Positions 1 through 9,228 of a stretch of 64,000 nucleotides of DNA are shown piece after piece; positions within the stretch are counted from its first letter, which is position 1; each line of letters begins with the position of its first letter. Location: contig JANXYX010000021.1 of the NCBI GenBank assembly GCA_025408425.1, forward strand, positions 1 to 64,000, read 5' to 3'. The DNA comes from Granulicella sp. (lineage in GTDB: Bacteria; Acidobacteriota; Terriglobia; Terriglobales; Acidobacteriaceae). The notes below the pieces were generated by a model, which saw only the letters and a list, made by a program, of their open reading frames with translations, was not told the origin of the DNA and ran no database searches. The position numbers and the translations under genes were made by a program.

Positions 1-5
1 TTCAC

Positions 6-779
6 CTAAGCCGCTTGGGGCTTTCCAGCGGCTTCTGAATGCGATCTTCGGTATCGGTAGAGGCTGAATATCTCCTGAGAGACTTGGATGGTCTGTTGTA
101 GGTGGAGGGGCGATGTCTCAGGACATGGCACCCACCTATCCAGAGAGGGGAGAAATGTTTCCTCGTTCATGTGGAACTCTCGATAGATGTGGCTTCTGTC
201 TCGGTGATTGGGCTGGTAGGCACTGAAACGCTCGTCGTCTACGAGTAGCTGACCTGTGAGGCCGCATTGAAATAAGTGGGTGTTAGGGATGCCGATGGTG
301 TCGCCAGGGCGATCTGCATCCAGTGAGCGGAGCCTTTCAACTATCAGACATGCCGGGTTGGGCGGGCGAGTACCGAAGGAAAACAAACACCCGTATATCC
401 GGGGGAGCATTTGGGGGTGGTCGATACAAGTCGCCATTTCGTTCACCGTGGATAGTCTCATGTGCAGATATGAAGGTTAACCCCGCCAGGCCATCTCCGT
501 TGGGTCTAGTTCGTCTGTTCGCTCCAGTTTGAGGACCATACCGAACGGCAGAGACCATGCACGACGTGTGCTGCCTTCTCCCAAAACTCGCGGTGGGTTG
601 AATCCTAGGGCGGGGCTCAAGGTGAGGGTGAGTGCTGTGATGAGTTCGTGGTTGTTGCTACATCCGGCGGCGAAGTCGGTGACGGCGTTGGCGAAGGCGT
701 GCCGGACGATGTCGAGTTGGTCGGGACTGAGGCGGGCGGGGTCCAGGTCGTAGAAGGGGTCAAGGTCGATATGGGTCAT
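6..779 (-). pseudogene. kinase-fold-like protein gene broken by an in-frame stop
   Basis: A 100-codon reading frame (779 down to 477) ends in TAA at 479-477, and the same frame continues without another stop to position 6. The two parts together would give one protein of about 257 residues. The upstream half ends in GEGSTRRAW...GMVLKLER, which resembles the glycine-rich loop and ATP-binding lysine strand of kinase-like folds. The downstream half continues with a VNEMA...PRIYG...LIVERL pattern that fits the next helix and hinge strand of the same fold. I infer a single ancestral gene interrupted by a nonsense mutation; readthrough or a sequencing error are alternatives. The fold assignment is tentative and no specific family was recognised. 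Its position beside a serine tRNA suggests the remnant of an accessory island. Confidence 0.5.
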
Positions 780-797
780 GGTTTCCTATGGGGGGGG

Positions 798-812
798 CTG
801 CACAGTGTGCAG
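798..812. promoter_or_regulatory. perfect 7-1-7 palindrome upstream of the broken gene
   Basis: CTGCACA-G-TGTGCAG is a perfect inverted repeat with a one-base centre. It lies 19 bases upstream of the start codon of the interrupted minus-strand gene, where a repressor site would be expected. No regulator gene is adjacent. Its role as an operator is inferred only from symmetry and position. Confidence 0.35.
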
Positions 813-830
813 AAAACCGGGCAAATCCCG

Positions 831-861
831 TAGTCCTGCAAAGATGGCTTAGTCCTGCAAA
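831..861. repeat. short direct repeat TAGTCCTGCAAA x2
   Basis: The 12-base unit TAGTCCTGCAAA occurs at 831-842 and again at 850-861, separated by 7 bases. It sits between the broken gene and the serine tRNA. It could be iteron-like binding sites or a scar of integration next to the tRNA; nothing in the sequence decides between these. Confidence 0.5.
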
Positions 862-965
862 ATGGGGGGAAGCGGGGGAATCATGGCGACTGAGGCGACT
901 GTAGTGCTACAGCCTAACCTTTGTTTTCAGTCACTTAGATGTTTTTGTTGGGCTTTGAAGGGTTG

Positions 966-1057
966 TGGCGGAGAGGGGGGGATTCGAACCCCCGATAGAC
1001 TTGCGCCTATGTCTGATTTCGAGTCAGGTGCATTCAACCGGGCTCTGCCACCTCTCC
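966..1057 (-). tRNA. tRNA-Ser (anticodon CGA)
   Basis: On the minus strand the acceptor arms GGAGAGG (1057-1051) and CCTCTCC (976-970) pair perfectly. They are followed by a G discriminator and an encoded CCA (968-966). The anticodon loop reads CTCGAAA with CGA at 1021-1019, and the T arm contains GGTTCGAATCC. A long variable arm, typical of serine tRNAs, brings the length to 89 nt plus CCA. The outermost anticodon-stem pair appears to be C-A. The molecule decodes UCG codons. Serine tRNA genes are common integration sites for mobile islands, which fits the decayed gene next to its 3' end. Confidence 0.95.
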
Positions 1058-1458
1058 GTGCTGTAAACCATTTTATAACAGATACTTACATCGCTCGTGT
1101 TGATTTGAAATTTGATTCAATCAGCACCAGTTCCGTTCGACTCTGGGATCCCCGACTTGTCCTGGGCCGCCGCCTGATGCTGCGGTGCAAGGTGGTTGGA
1201 GCGCGTTGTCTTCTGGATGGTTCGATGACCGAGATCTCCGCGATTGTCCGCAGATCAACTTCGGTTACTACAGTCTACTGGCAGGGGTATGCCTATTGCA
1301 ATGGCATGTGGGGTGAGAGTTGTTTGCATATCCAACCAGCAACGCATCCGGTTAGAGGGAAAGCTTTGTACTGCTCGATGTACAAGTCGTGCTGTCTTTC
1401 TGGGGCGGGTTGCTGGTGTTAGGGAGCGCTAAAGGGAGAGACTATTTAGCATAGGGAT
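1058..1458. other. intergenic region between tRNA-Ser and proBA
   Basis: I see no convincing gene in this roughly 400-base stretch. On the minus strand TATAAA (1077-1072) lies 14 bases ahead of the first tRNA base and is a plausible -10 element, without a recognisable -35 element at the right distance. At the right end AGGG (1452-1455) is a weak ribosome site just before the proBA start. Confidence 0.4.
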
Positions 1459-3729
1459 ATGACATTGAACGCAACTGAACAACCAGATACGGCAGCAGAG
1501 AGCAACCGCAACGAGCGCCTGATACCGCGACGTGTGGTGATCAAGCTTGGCACTAACGTGCTGATGCGTCCGGACGGGCGCGTAGCGCTGGGTCTATTGT
1601 GTGGCTTGGTGGAGTCGGTGGCGGCACTTCGGGAGAGCGGCATTGAAGTGGTGCTGGTTAGTTCGGGTGCCATCGGTCTTGGTATGGAACGGCTGGGGAT
1701 GAGCGAGCGCCCGCGTGAGGTGCCGCTGATCCAAGCATGCGCTGCGACTGGACAGTCTCGTCTGATGAGCCTGTACGACGAGGCATTTGAGACGATGGGT
1801 TGCCGCATTGCACAGGTTCTGCTGACTGAAGACGACTTTCGCGACTCCGTCCGATATGAGAATCTGCGTGCGACACTGCGAACCCTGCTGACCCTGGGTG
1901 TCATTCCAATCGTCAACGAGAACGATACTGTTTCGACGGTGGAACTGGACCGTCCCGCGGAAGTGACCGGGTCGGCACCTGAAGAGGCGCGACTGTTTGG
2001 CGACAATGACAAGCTTTCTGCTCTGCTGATGAAACATATTGATGCTGATCTGCTGGTACTGCTCTCCGATATCGACGGGCTCTACGATCGGCAACCTGGC
2101 GAGCCGGGAGCGAGACTGATTCCAGAGGTAACTGAGATTACGGATGCGATCCGAGCCTATGCGCATGGCGGTAATGGCCGAGGACGCGGAGGGATGGCTT
2201 CAAAACTGGAAGCGGCGCGCATCGTGATGGAGGCAGGCCGAAGGGTTGTGATCGCTAACGGCCGGACCCCCCGCCTGCTGGAACAGATCTGCAATGGCGA
2301 ACCTGTTGGAACGGTGTTTCTGCCACAGGCCAGGTCTAACGGGGAAAAGGAAGCGGATCGCGTTGTGATGACAAAGGCCCCAGCTTCGCTGATTTCTCTT
2401 CCACCTCAGGTCGCAGAGCCTGCGATGTCTCCGGTGCGAGCGGCGGCGGAGGCAGCCAAGTGTGCTGCCCGGTATGTCGCGCCTTTGAGCGAAGCTGCGC
2501 GTAATGCTGCGTTGGAGGCAATTGCCAAAGCCGTTGAGGGCGCGACGGAGCAATTGATTGAGGCAAATGTTTTGGATCTAAAGGCAGCGGAAGAACTGAA
2601 AGCTGCCGGTGAACTGAGCGATGCGACGATCTCTCGCCTGCGTCTGACACCCGCCAAAATCGTCGAGATGGTAGCGCAGGTACGTGCGGTTGCCGCGCTG
2701 CCGGAGCCATTGGGAAGGGTATTGGAAGCAACTGAGTTGGACGAGCATCTGGAACTGGAGAAGCGCAGCGTGCCGCTGGGCGTGCTTGCCGTGATTTTTG
2801 AAGCTCGGCCTGACGCTGTAACGCAGATTGCTGCCCTGGCACTGAAGAGCGGAAATGCTGTGCTGATGAAACCTGGGAAAGAGGTTGAACATACGGCAAC
2901 GGCACTTGTAGATTTGATTCGGACTGCCATGAAAACGGTTGGTCTACCGGAAGACGCAGTTGGCCTGGTTCTTGGGCGTGAGCAGGTTGCGGAGTTGCTG
3001 GGGTATGCCGACCTGGTAGATATGGTGATTCCACGAGGTTCGAAGGCGCTTGTCGAGTATGTGCAGCGGAGCACCCGCATCCCGGTGCTAGGTCATGCGG
3101 AGGGCGTGTGCCATGTCTTTATCGACGCGTCTGCAAACGCGGAACTGGCACTGCGTGTTATCGATGACGCAAAGCGCGATTATCCGGCTGCGTGCAATGC
3201 TGTTGAGACTGTGCTGGTGCATGAGAGTCTGGCCGAGTCGATGCTTCCCCGGCTGGCTTTGATGCTGATCGGAAACGGGGTTCGAGTGCTTGGCGACAAG
3301 CCGGTTCGAGATCTCCTGGCAGCGCACAATATTTATGCGGGACTGGTTGAGAATTGGCATACCGAATATGGCGATCTGACTCTGGCTATCAAGCTGGTGC
3401 CGGGGCTGGATGCGGCGATTGCCCACATCCATAAATATGGCAGCAGCCACACAGAAGCGATTTTGACCGAGGATACGAACAACGCGGAGCGGTTTCTGAA
3501 TGAAGTGGATGCGGCAGGGGTCTTCCACAATGCGAGCACTCGCTTTGCGGATGGATTCCGATATGGCTTCGGGGCAGAGGTGGGGATTAGTACAAGCAAG
3601 TTTCATGCGCGCGGGCCGGTCGGCCTGGACGGCCTGACAACTTACAAGTACGTGCTACGTGGCGCGGGACAGAGTGCAGGGGAGTATCGGGGGGCAGAGG
3701 CTCGGCAGTTTACTCACCGTAAGCGATAG
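1459..3729 (+). CDS. proBA: bifunctional glutamate 5-kinase / gamma-glutamyl phosphate reductase (ProB-ProA fusion)
   Basis: This is a single 756-residue frame. Residues about 22-290 form an amino-acid-kinase domain (VVIKLGTNVL near 26, SSGAIGLG near 68, VNENDT at 152, GDNDKL at 181, GGMASK at 244). It performs ATP-dependent phosphorylation of glutamate. Residues about 320-745 form the aldehyde-dehydrogenase-like ProA domain, with IFEARPD near 446, KSGNA near 463 and the catalytic cysteine at about 579 (YPAACN). It reduces glutamyl phosphate to glutamate semialdehyde for proline synthesis in the cytoplasm. The C-terminal PUA domain found on many bacterial ProB proteins is missing. The architecture matches eukaryotic P5C synthase; most bacteria keep two genes. 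A roughly 30-residue linker joins the domains. The function call is firm. Confidence 0.95.
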   Translation: MTLNATEQPDTAAESNRNERLIPRRVVIKLGTNVLMRPDGRVALGLLCGLVESVAALRESGIEVVLVSSGAIGLGMERLGMSERPREVPLIQACAATGQSRLMSLYDEAFETMGCRIAQVLLTEDDFRDSVRYENLRATLRTLLTLGVIPIVNENDTVSTVELDRPAEVTGSAPEEARLFGDNDKLSALLMKHIDADLLVLLSDIDGLYDRQPGEPGARLIPEVTEITDAIRAYAHGGNGRGRGGMASKLEAARIVMEAGRRVVIANGRTPRLLEQICNGEPVGTVFLPQARSNGEKEADRVVMTKAPASLISLPPQVAEPAMSPVRAAAEAAKCAARYVAPLSEAARNAALEAIAKAVEGATEQLIEANVLDLKAAEELKAAGELSDATISRLRLTPAKIVEMVAQVRAVAALPEPLGRVLEATELDEHLELEKRSVPLGVLAVIFEARPDAVTQIAALALKSGNAVLMKPGKEVEHTATALVDLIRTAMKTVGLPEDAVGLVLGREQVAELLGYADLVDMVIPRGSKALVEYVQRSTRIPVLGHAEGVCHVFIDASANAELALRVIDDAKRDYPAACNAVETVLVHESLAESMLPRLALMLIGNGVRVLGDKPVRDLLAAHNIYAGLVENWHTEYGDLTLAIKLVPGLDAAIAHIHKYGSSHTEAILTEDTNNAERFLNEVDAAGVFHNASTRFADGFRYGFGAEVGISTSKFHARGPVGLDGLTTYKYVLRGAGQSAGEYRGAEARQFTHRKR

Positions 3730-3855
3730 GAGAGACGCTTGCGCAGGTGGGAATCCCAGACAGCTACAGAGATTGATCTAAACCGAGCGTGCCTACAGTA
3801 AGCGCAAGGCCATAGTAAGCTTCGGGTGAAACGTTTCAGCAACGCAAGGAGAGCT

Positions 3856-4722
3856 ATGACGAGTCTTTCGCCAATTGATGCAAGCAACCTCCAGGAGGAA
3901 CTGGATTCTCCGTTTCATGTGACGGACGAGCACATCGCCTTCTATAGAGAAAACGGCTACATCAAACTGAAACACGTGCTTTCGGCCGGGTTGCTGGCAC
4001 ACTACCGGGAGGCAATTAGTCGGGGTGTCGCGGAGTTGACTGCCGGCACCGCTCCGATGGAGCAGCGGACGACATACGGCAAAGCCTTTCTACAGGTTAT
4101 GAATCTGTGGACAAAGTCAGATGTTGTCAGGGAGTTCGTTGTTGGTAAGAGGCTCGCGCGAATAGCAGCAGATCTGATGGAAACAAAAGGAGTTCGCCTT
4201 TACCACGACCAGGCGCTCTACAAAGAGGCTGGAGGCGGCATCACTCCGTGGCACGCAGACCAATATTACTGGCCTGTATCAAGCGACAAGATGGTGACGG
4301 CTTGGGTGCCGCTGCAGGACACGCCGCATGAGATGGGACCACTTGCCTTTTGTGAGAAGAGTCATCGGTTCCAGATTGGCCGCGATCTTGAGATAAGCGA
4401 AGAGAGTGAGATTACGTTGAAGGAGGCGCTAAGCACCTTCAGTATGGAAGGTAGCGGATTTGAATTAGGTGAAGTGAGCTTTCACGCGGGCTGGACGTTT
4501 CACCGTGCGGGACCAAATTCAACTGATCGGCCCCGAGAGGTGATGACGATGATTTACATGGACGAGAGTATGACGCTTGCCACCCCGAAGAACAAAAACC
4601 AGATGAATGACATGGAGTGCTGGTGTCCGGGTATCGGGATTGGTGATGTGGTCGCGTCACCACTGAATCCGGTACTTTATTCGAGCCAGGCGGAAGCGAC
4701 GTCTTCCAATATGCGCGCTTGA
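3856..4722 (+). CDS. phytanoyl-CoA dioxygenase (PhyH) family protein
   Basis: A 288-residue Fe(II)/2-oxoglutarate-dependent dioxygenase-like protein. The metal-binding HxD is visible in TPWHADQYYWP, a distal histidine lies in FHAGWTFHRAGPN, and an arginine follows (DRPREV) where the co-substrate carboxylate is usually held. The start at 3856 is preferred over an in-frame ATG at 3826 because AAGGAG (3846-3851) precedes it by 4 bases. The family hydroxylates varied small molecules, so the substrate cannot be read from sequence. It stands alone, 126 bases after proBA and convergent with the next gene. Protein cytoplasmic; no signal peptide seen. Confidence 0.85.
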   Translation: MTSLSPIDASNLQEELDSPFHVTDEHIAFYRENGYIKLKHVLSAGLLAHYREAISRGVAELTAGTAPMEQRTTYGKAFLQVMNLWTKSDVVREFVVGKRLARIAADLMETKGVRLYHDQALYKEAGGGITPWHADQYYWPVSSDKMVTAWVPLQDTPHEMGPLAFCEKSHRFQIGRDLEISEESEITLKEALSTFSMEGSGFELGEVSFHAGWTFHRAGPNSTDRPREVMTMIYMDESMTLATPKNKNQMNDMECWCPGIGIGDVVASPLNPVLYSSQAEATSSNMRA

Positions 4723-4827
4723 TACACGTGGCGCTGCTTGTGAGCAGCAGTTGATTCCGCTTCACTGGCTCGACTCTAGAGACTGCCACAAGTATCCGAG
4801 ACAACAACTGAGCGTGCGCCAGTAGAT

Positions 4828-6942
4828 CTATGGTTTCCTCCTGGCCCATTTCTGCCACATTGCCTGGTCGGCGAGCATCTTGATATAGACACCAGCGACA
4901 ACGGAACGAGCGAGAAATCCTGTCATCCGTGCTGAGTTGGTATCGTACCAATCAGTCATGGGCACGCGATCAGGAGTTTCATCCAGAAACTTAAAGACAG
5001 GATGAACCAGGAGCTCAAAGTCTTTCCGATTGGTGGCGAGAGTTGCAGTCCAAATTTCCCAATCAAGTTTCGTGTAGGTTGCTCGATTGTCGAGCGGTAG
5101 ACCGTATGGGTTGAGATGTTGTTTGTAGAATGCTATCTCTTCATCGGCTACTTTATTGGGGAAGAGATTCACGTTTAGAATCCGATCCCAAACCAGATTG
5201 TACTTCTGGCTCCAAGTTCCCGGCTTATCAAACGCGAGCCGGTAGTGATCGCCGTCCTGGGCCATTTGTAACCATTGAGTTGACATATGTTCTGCAGTTG
5301 ACTGGTAACTAGCCGCAACATCGGCATAGCCAAGCTTCCTGGCGAGGCTCGCATATGCGCCGAGACCCTCGATTGCTTTGATCGACAGATTGGAGTTGTG
5401 GGCTAAGTGTCCGGCAAAGTCGTCAGTGCTGAGTTGGTTTTCCGGGTCGAGCCCCTTGGAATGAAGATACTCTGCCCACTTTGTTAGCAGTGGCCAGTAT
5501 CGTTTGGCGAAGTCAGTATTTCTTTCTGCCTGGCTAATCGCGGCCACCAAGAGAATTATGTCGGCGGATTCCTCTACTGGCATTTGATCGACCTCGGACT
5601 CTTCGCCACCACCGTATAGCTGACCGTTGGCAAGCGGATACACTCCCAGATCGTGGGGAGCGAATGGAAATCTCCAGCGCGGCGTTTCGGCGTAGCGGAG
5701 TACGGGCTCCAATTGTGCTTCGACCAACTTTGGGTTCAACAGAAGAAACATGGGCGCCGAAGGGTAGATCACATCGACTGTGGAGATCGATCCGTTGCTG
5801 AAGTTCTCCTTCGGCATGAAAAATGGAGTGCCATCGCCATCCTCGACTAATTTGTGGGCTGCTATGGCTTGACGAAAGGCCAAGGTCGCAATCGCAGCGT
5901 ACTCTGGACCACCGGCACCGACCAGGTCCGCTTGCAACTCTGCATCGAATTGCGCCGAACGTTTTTCCAATGACTTATATTCCTGTTCCGCCGTCTTCAA
6001 TAGTTGTGCAAAGGAGGAAGATTGCTTACGCCAGTAGGGAAGTAAGCTACGGTTCATGTACTGAACGGAATTGATGTCATCGTAGGCCAAGAGGATATGG
6101 CGCGATACAGGGGTATCTCCTACTTTACCAAGGCGGAGATTCACGTTAAGAGTTGGGGGATAGGGGTACCGGCTCTGGGGAGTTCTGGGGCCTCCGATAT
6201 CGTCGTCCGCAGGAAGATGGCCCGTCTTGATAAAGGCTTCGCGGTAGCGGTTGTTGCCAGCTGTTAGTTCTGCCTGTCCGTCCTGCTCGGGGACCGCAAA
6301 GTAGAAGTAGCCCCAGTTGATACGAAGGTTGTCCCCGGAGCGCTGCAGAACAGGTTGAGTTTTGGTTCCGATGCGCAGTAGACGTAGACCTTCCAAAGCA
6401 CCACGTGACCACACTACCTCTTCACCGCCGTCGTTTGTGGCAAGGGTACCGGCCGCATCCAGATAGATCTGTACTTGATGCTTCTTGCCGTCGCGAGCTT
6501 TGACAGTCCATGTGAGGTAGGTAACTGGCCGAGCCATTACGTCAAGATCGTGGGGCAATGCTGGAGTAAGAAATGTAATCCGCAACTCGATCTCAGTGCT
6601 GGTTAGCACCACGATAGTGCGGGTTGGGGTCACTTCTTTACTGACCTGCTCCAGCGGCGCGACTCCGCGATCTGCGTCGCCAAGGAATCGATAGGCATGA
6701 TCATCGACACGCACGATCCCATTTAATTGCTGCGGCGTATCGGTCCAGTGACGGGTCGCACTGTCCGTCAACTTATCCCCTTTCGACCACACGCTGAAGT
6801 AAGGATCGTGGACGATAAGTGGGGTGGCCGGGGCACGAAGAGGTGACGGATTCTGCTGCGCCTGTGCGACGGATAGGATTGCGAACAGGCATACCAGAGT
6901 TGTGACTCTGAGGTGGCTGGAGTAAGTGCGAAGGTCAAACAT
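4828..6942 (-). CDS. exported glutaminase-type protein (DUF4964/DUF5127/DUF4965/DUF1793 architecture)
   Basis: A 704-residue protein with an N-terminal signal peptide ending near AQAQQ (residue 30). The following region (RAPATPLIVHDPYFSVWS) is typical of the N-terminal module. The middle contains FPFAPHDLGVYPLANGQ and PVEESADIILLVAA, and the C-terminal alpha/alpha-barrel-like part contains LDPENQLSTDDFAGHLAHN and VPMTDWYDT. This is the full layout of fungal GtaA-like glutaminases and their bacterial homologues. The activity is inferred from family and may be on another amide or glycoside. AAGGAG lies 9 bases before the start. It is encoded in the same direction as the GH127 gene upstream, 131 bases away, so both may be co-transcribed exported hydrolases. 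Confidence 0.8.
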   Translation of the reverse strand: MFDLRTYSSHLRVTTLVCLFAILSVAQAQQNPSPLRAPATPLIVHDPYFSVWSKGDKLTDSATRHWTDTPQQLNGIVRVDDHAYRFLGDADRGVAPLEQVSKEVTPTRTIVVLTSTEIELRITFLTPALPHDLDVMARPVTYLTWTVKARDGKKHQVQIYLDAAGTLATNDGGEEVVWSRGALEGLRLLRIGTKTQPVLQRSGDNLRINWGYFYFAVPEQDGQAELTAGNNRYREAFIKTGHLPADDDIGGPRTPQSRYPYPPTLNVNLRLGKVGDTPVSRHILLAYDDINSVQYMNRSLLPYWRKQSSSFAQLLKTAEQEYKSLEKRSAQFDAELQADLVGAGGPEYAAIATLAFRQAIAAHKLVEDGDGTPFFMPKENFSNGSISTVDVIYPSAPMFLLLNPKLVEAQLEPVLRYAETPRWRFPFAPHDLGVYPLANGQLYGGGEESEVDQMPVEESADIILLVAAISQAERNTDFAKRYWPLLTKWAEYLHSKGLDPENQLSTDDFAGHLAHNSNLSIKAIEGLGAYASLARKLGYADVAASYQSTAEHMSTQWLQMAQDGDHYRLAFDKPGTWSQKYNLVWDRILNVNLFPNKVADEEIAFYKQHLNPYGLPLDNRATYTKLDWEIWTATLATNRKDFELLVHPVFKFLDETPDRVPMTDWYDTNSARMTGFLARSVVAGVYIKMLADQAMWQKWARRKP

Positions 6943-7024
6943 TCAAAAATTCTCCTTGCGAGAGCAATCAACGGAAGCATCTTTAGAGCACCCCGGACGG
7001 TTCGCTTACATGCCCGGCGTTCCA

Positions 7025-7046
7025 AGACACCAGAATTGTGGTGTCT
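7025..7046. other. inverted repeat between two hydrolase genes
   Basis: AGACACCA (7025-7032) and TGGTGTCT (7039-7046) are perfectly complementary around a 6-base loop. The repeat lies in the 131-base gap between the GH127 gene and the glutaminase-type gene. There is no T-run, so it may be an operator or RNA-processing hairpin rather than a terminator. Confidence 0.4.
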
Positions 7047-7073
7047 GCGATGACAACATCGTCTTACCGATCG

Positions 7074-9119
7074 CTAATGTGGTTCATGGGTAGGTTCTTT
7101 TAGCTGTGGAAACGCGGTGATGCGGAGCTTGGCGGCTGCGTATGGGACGAGGGTGATCTTTTCCTCTGGTTCGTCGCTGCTTACCGGGCTTTGCGGGACC
7201 GGATCAGCAACGCCATCTACCGCTCGCCAAGTTGTAAGCTTACGGGCGTTGATCTCCAGCTTTACCGGTGCGCCTTTTAAGGTGAAAGGGGCAGCGCCAA
7301 CGGGAGACTCGTGAACAGATAGTGCATTTGTGTTCTCCGTTACGGCGAGGGCATAGTTCCATTGAGATGCAGGGAAGACCTGCCAGTCCGCAGTCATGCC
7401 GCGGTCGCGCAGCTTGACCCAGTTTTCTCCAATTGGATAGGCGAAGACTACTGGACCCCGCTCGAGAGAAACGGAATCGTTATATCCGGGCGAGAGCCTT
7501 GGGAGCATTGGGAAGTGCAACTCCACGACATCGCCGGAGTTCCAGGTCTTTTCTACTCGTGTGAAGGCACCTACGGAAGGGGAGGAATGCAGCCTTCCGT
7601 TGAGGTGGACTGTAGCTCCCTTAGCCCAGGCGGGAATACGAAGACTGAGGGGGAAGGAAGTGGGGGTTTCCGGATTGATGGTGATTCGTATGCTCCCTCG
7701 AAATGGATAGTCTGTCACTTCCGATAAATGGACTGGCGTCTTGCCTACCAACGTGTGGACTTCGCAAGGAGAGTAGGCCGCAGCAACAAGGCCGTCATCG
7801 TGAGAGGCCATCCATAGACTAGCTGCGAATTTTGGCCAGCCTTGGTGGAAGTTCGCAGTGCAGCAGCCGAAGTTAGGCTCGAGCCCGTAGAGATTAGATT
7901 CTGGGCCGTCCGTAGTCCAAGGCTTGTGATGCAGACTGCATTCCACCTGATTGGGCTCCTGGTTGTATTGATGTGCCCACATGTCGTCGGTGAAGGTTCC
8001 GGGAAGGGCGTTGAAGGCTATACGCTCCAGCCGATCGGCGAGCGCGGCATCCCCAAGGATTGCGAGCGATTGCTCGAGCGAGTACATGGTCTCGACCACA
8101 GTGCAGAGTTCCGAGCCTTGTGACGGATTGCGGCCGGCAAGGTGCTCGTCGCAGGAGAACATCCCGTTGGGTAGGCCGTGGTATTTATCCAGCATCGCGA
8201 GCTGCTGCGTTATTGCATTGCGATCTTTGTCGGCCTGGGATATGAGATACCACACGGGAGAAGTTTTGAGTGCCTGTCCGTTGTTGACTCCATGAGTCGC
8301 AAGCGCGAGGTCCTTAAGTCCGTTGCCCTGATCTAGCTTAAGGAACTCTGCTGTAATCGGCTGGGTGTACTTGAAGTTTGTGAACTGCGCTTGCCAGTCA
8401 AACCCCTGGTCATGAAGCAGGCGGGCAAGGTCTAGCAGCTTCGGATCGCCATTGCGGTTGTACAGCCAGAGGATGGAAAGCACCTCATCCTGCCAGCGAA
8501 ATCTTCCCCAGTCGCGGAGCGGACGTTGCGGTAGTTCACGAAGTGAATAGGCGAAGTAGCGCTCTAGAAATGGGATGACTCTCGGATCGGCTGTAGCCTC
8601 CTGATACTGGATGAGCACTTTGAGCATGACCATCCGCGGCCACCAGTCATCGTTGGTGTGGGGGCCGAAGAAGCCAGTTACATTGGAGCTACTCAAAGTC
8701 CAGTCGATGTACTTCTGTGCCTTAGCTTTGAGTGTTTGATCGTCAAGCATGTATGCCAGCGGTACTAGACCGTCGAGGAAGTATGGGCCGCGCTCCCAGG
8801 ATTCTCCTGTTCCACCGAGCCAGCCACTGTTTGGGCCGACGTCACTCCAAGTTTCGTCCAGATGCCCCCCGAGTCCATTTGCCTGAATCTCTAGTTGGCT
8901 CCTTAGCCATCCGGTGGGGCGGATTGAGCCGAGGGGGAGGGGATAGAAGGCATTCTGCGCAAGAGAGGCTCGGTTCTTGATGACCGCTGCGGGGGGTGAC
9001 ACCGCAGAGGACTTGGCAAACGCCAACCGAGTGCTGATGGGTAGTGACGCAAGGGCGGTAGCTCCGGCCTGCTTGAGAAAGCAGCGGCGGCTGGCTAAGA
9101 AACGATGAGTCCTAATCAT
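7074..9119 (-). CDS. Tat-exported glycoside hydrolase family 127 protein (beta-L-arabinofuranosidase-like)
   Basis: A 681-residue protein. The N-terminus has a twin-arginine signal (SRRCFLKQ at 10-17 followed by a hydrophobic stretch), so it is probably exported folded, consistent with a metal-containing active site. The body matches GH127/DUF1680: an N-terminal alpha/alpha barrel with GGTGESWERGPYFLDGL near 102 and the catalytic metal-site set Glu337, Cys339, Cys419 and Cys420 (SELCT and FGCCTAN). In characterised GH127 enzymes these residues hold zinc and one cysteine is the nucleophile. A beta-sandwich C-terminal region follows. The likely role is removal of arabinofuranose from plant polysaccharides or glycoproteins; other DUF1680 sugars are possible. 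Confidence 0.88.
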   Translation of the reverse strand: MIRTHRFLASRRCFLKQAGATALASLPISTRLAFAKSSAVSPPAAVIKNRASLAQNAFYPLPLGSIRPTGWLRSQLEIQANGLGGHLDETWSDVGPNSGWLGGTGESWERGPYFLDGLVPLAYMLDDQTLKAKAQKYIDWTLSSSNVTGFFGPHTNDDWWPRMVMLKVLIQYQEATADPRVIPFLERYFAYSLRELPQRPLRDWGRFRWQDEVLSILWLYNRNGDPKLLDLARLLHDQGFDWQAQFTNFKYTQPITAEFLKLDQGNGLKDLALATHGVNNGQALKTSPVWYLISQADKDRNAITQQLAMLDKYHGLPNGMFSCDEHLAGRNPSQGSELCTVVETMYSLEQSLAILGDAALADRLERIAFNALPGTFTDDMWAHQYNQEPNQVECSLHHKPWTTDGPESNLYGLEPNFGCCTANFHQGWPKFAASLWMASHDDGLVAAAYSPCEVHTLVGKTPVHLSEVTDYPFRGSIRITINPETPTSFPLSLRIPAWAKGATVHLNGRLHSSPSVGAFTRVEKTWNSGDVVELHFPMLPRLSPGYNDSVSLERGPVVFAYPIGENWVKLRDRGMTADWQVFPASQWNYALAVTENTNALSVHESPVGAAPFTLKGAPVKLEINARKLTTWRAVDGVADPVPQSPVSSDEPEEKITLVPYAAAKLRITAFPQLKEPTHEPH

Positions 9120-9228
9120 GTACTAATCCCCGAAGCAGGTAGGTCTATTCGTTTGGCGTACTGACAGTTACAAACTTACTTGGCCGTAATTTGACCGCAA
9201 GTGAACCGTATCGATGGGAGCAGCAGCA

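Noticed and set aside
862-1422. A 186-codon open frame on the plus strand across the serine tRNA
   Set aside because: It runs through the tRNA in antisense and has no domain-like sequence or ribosome site.
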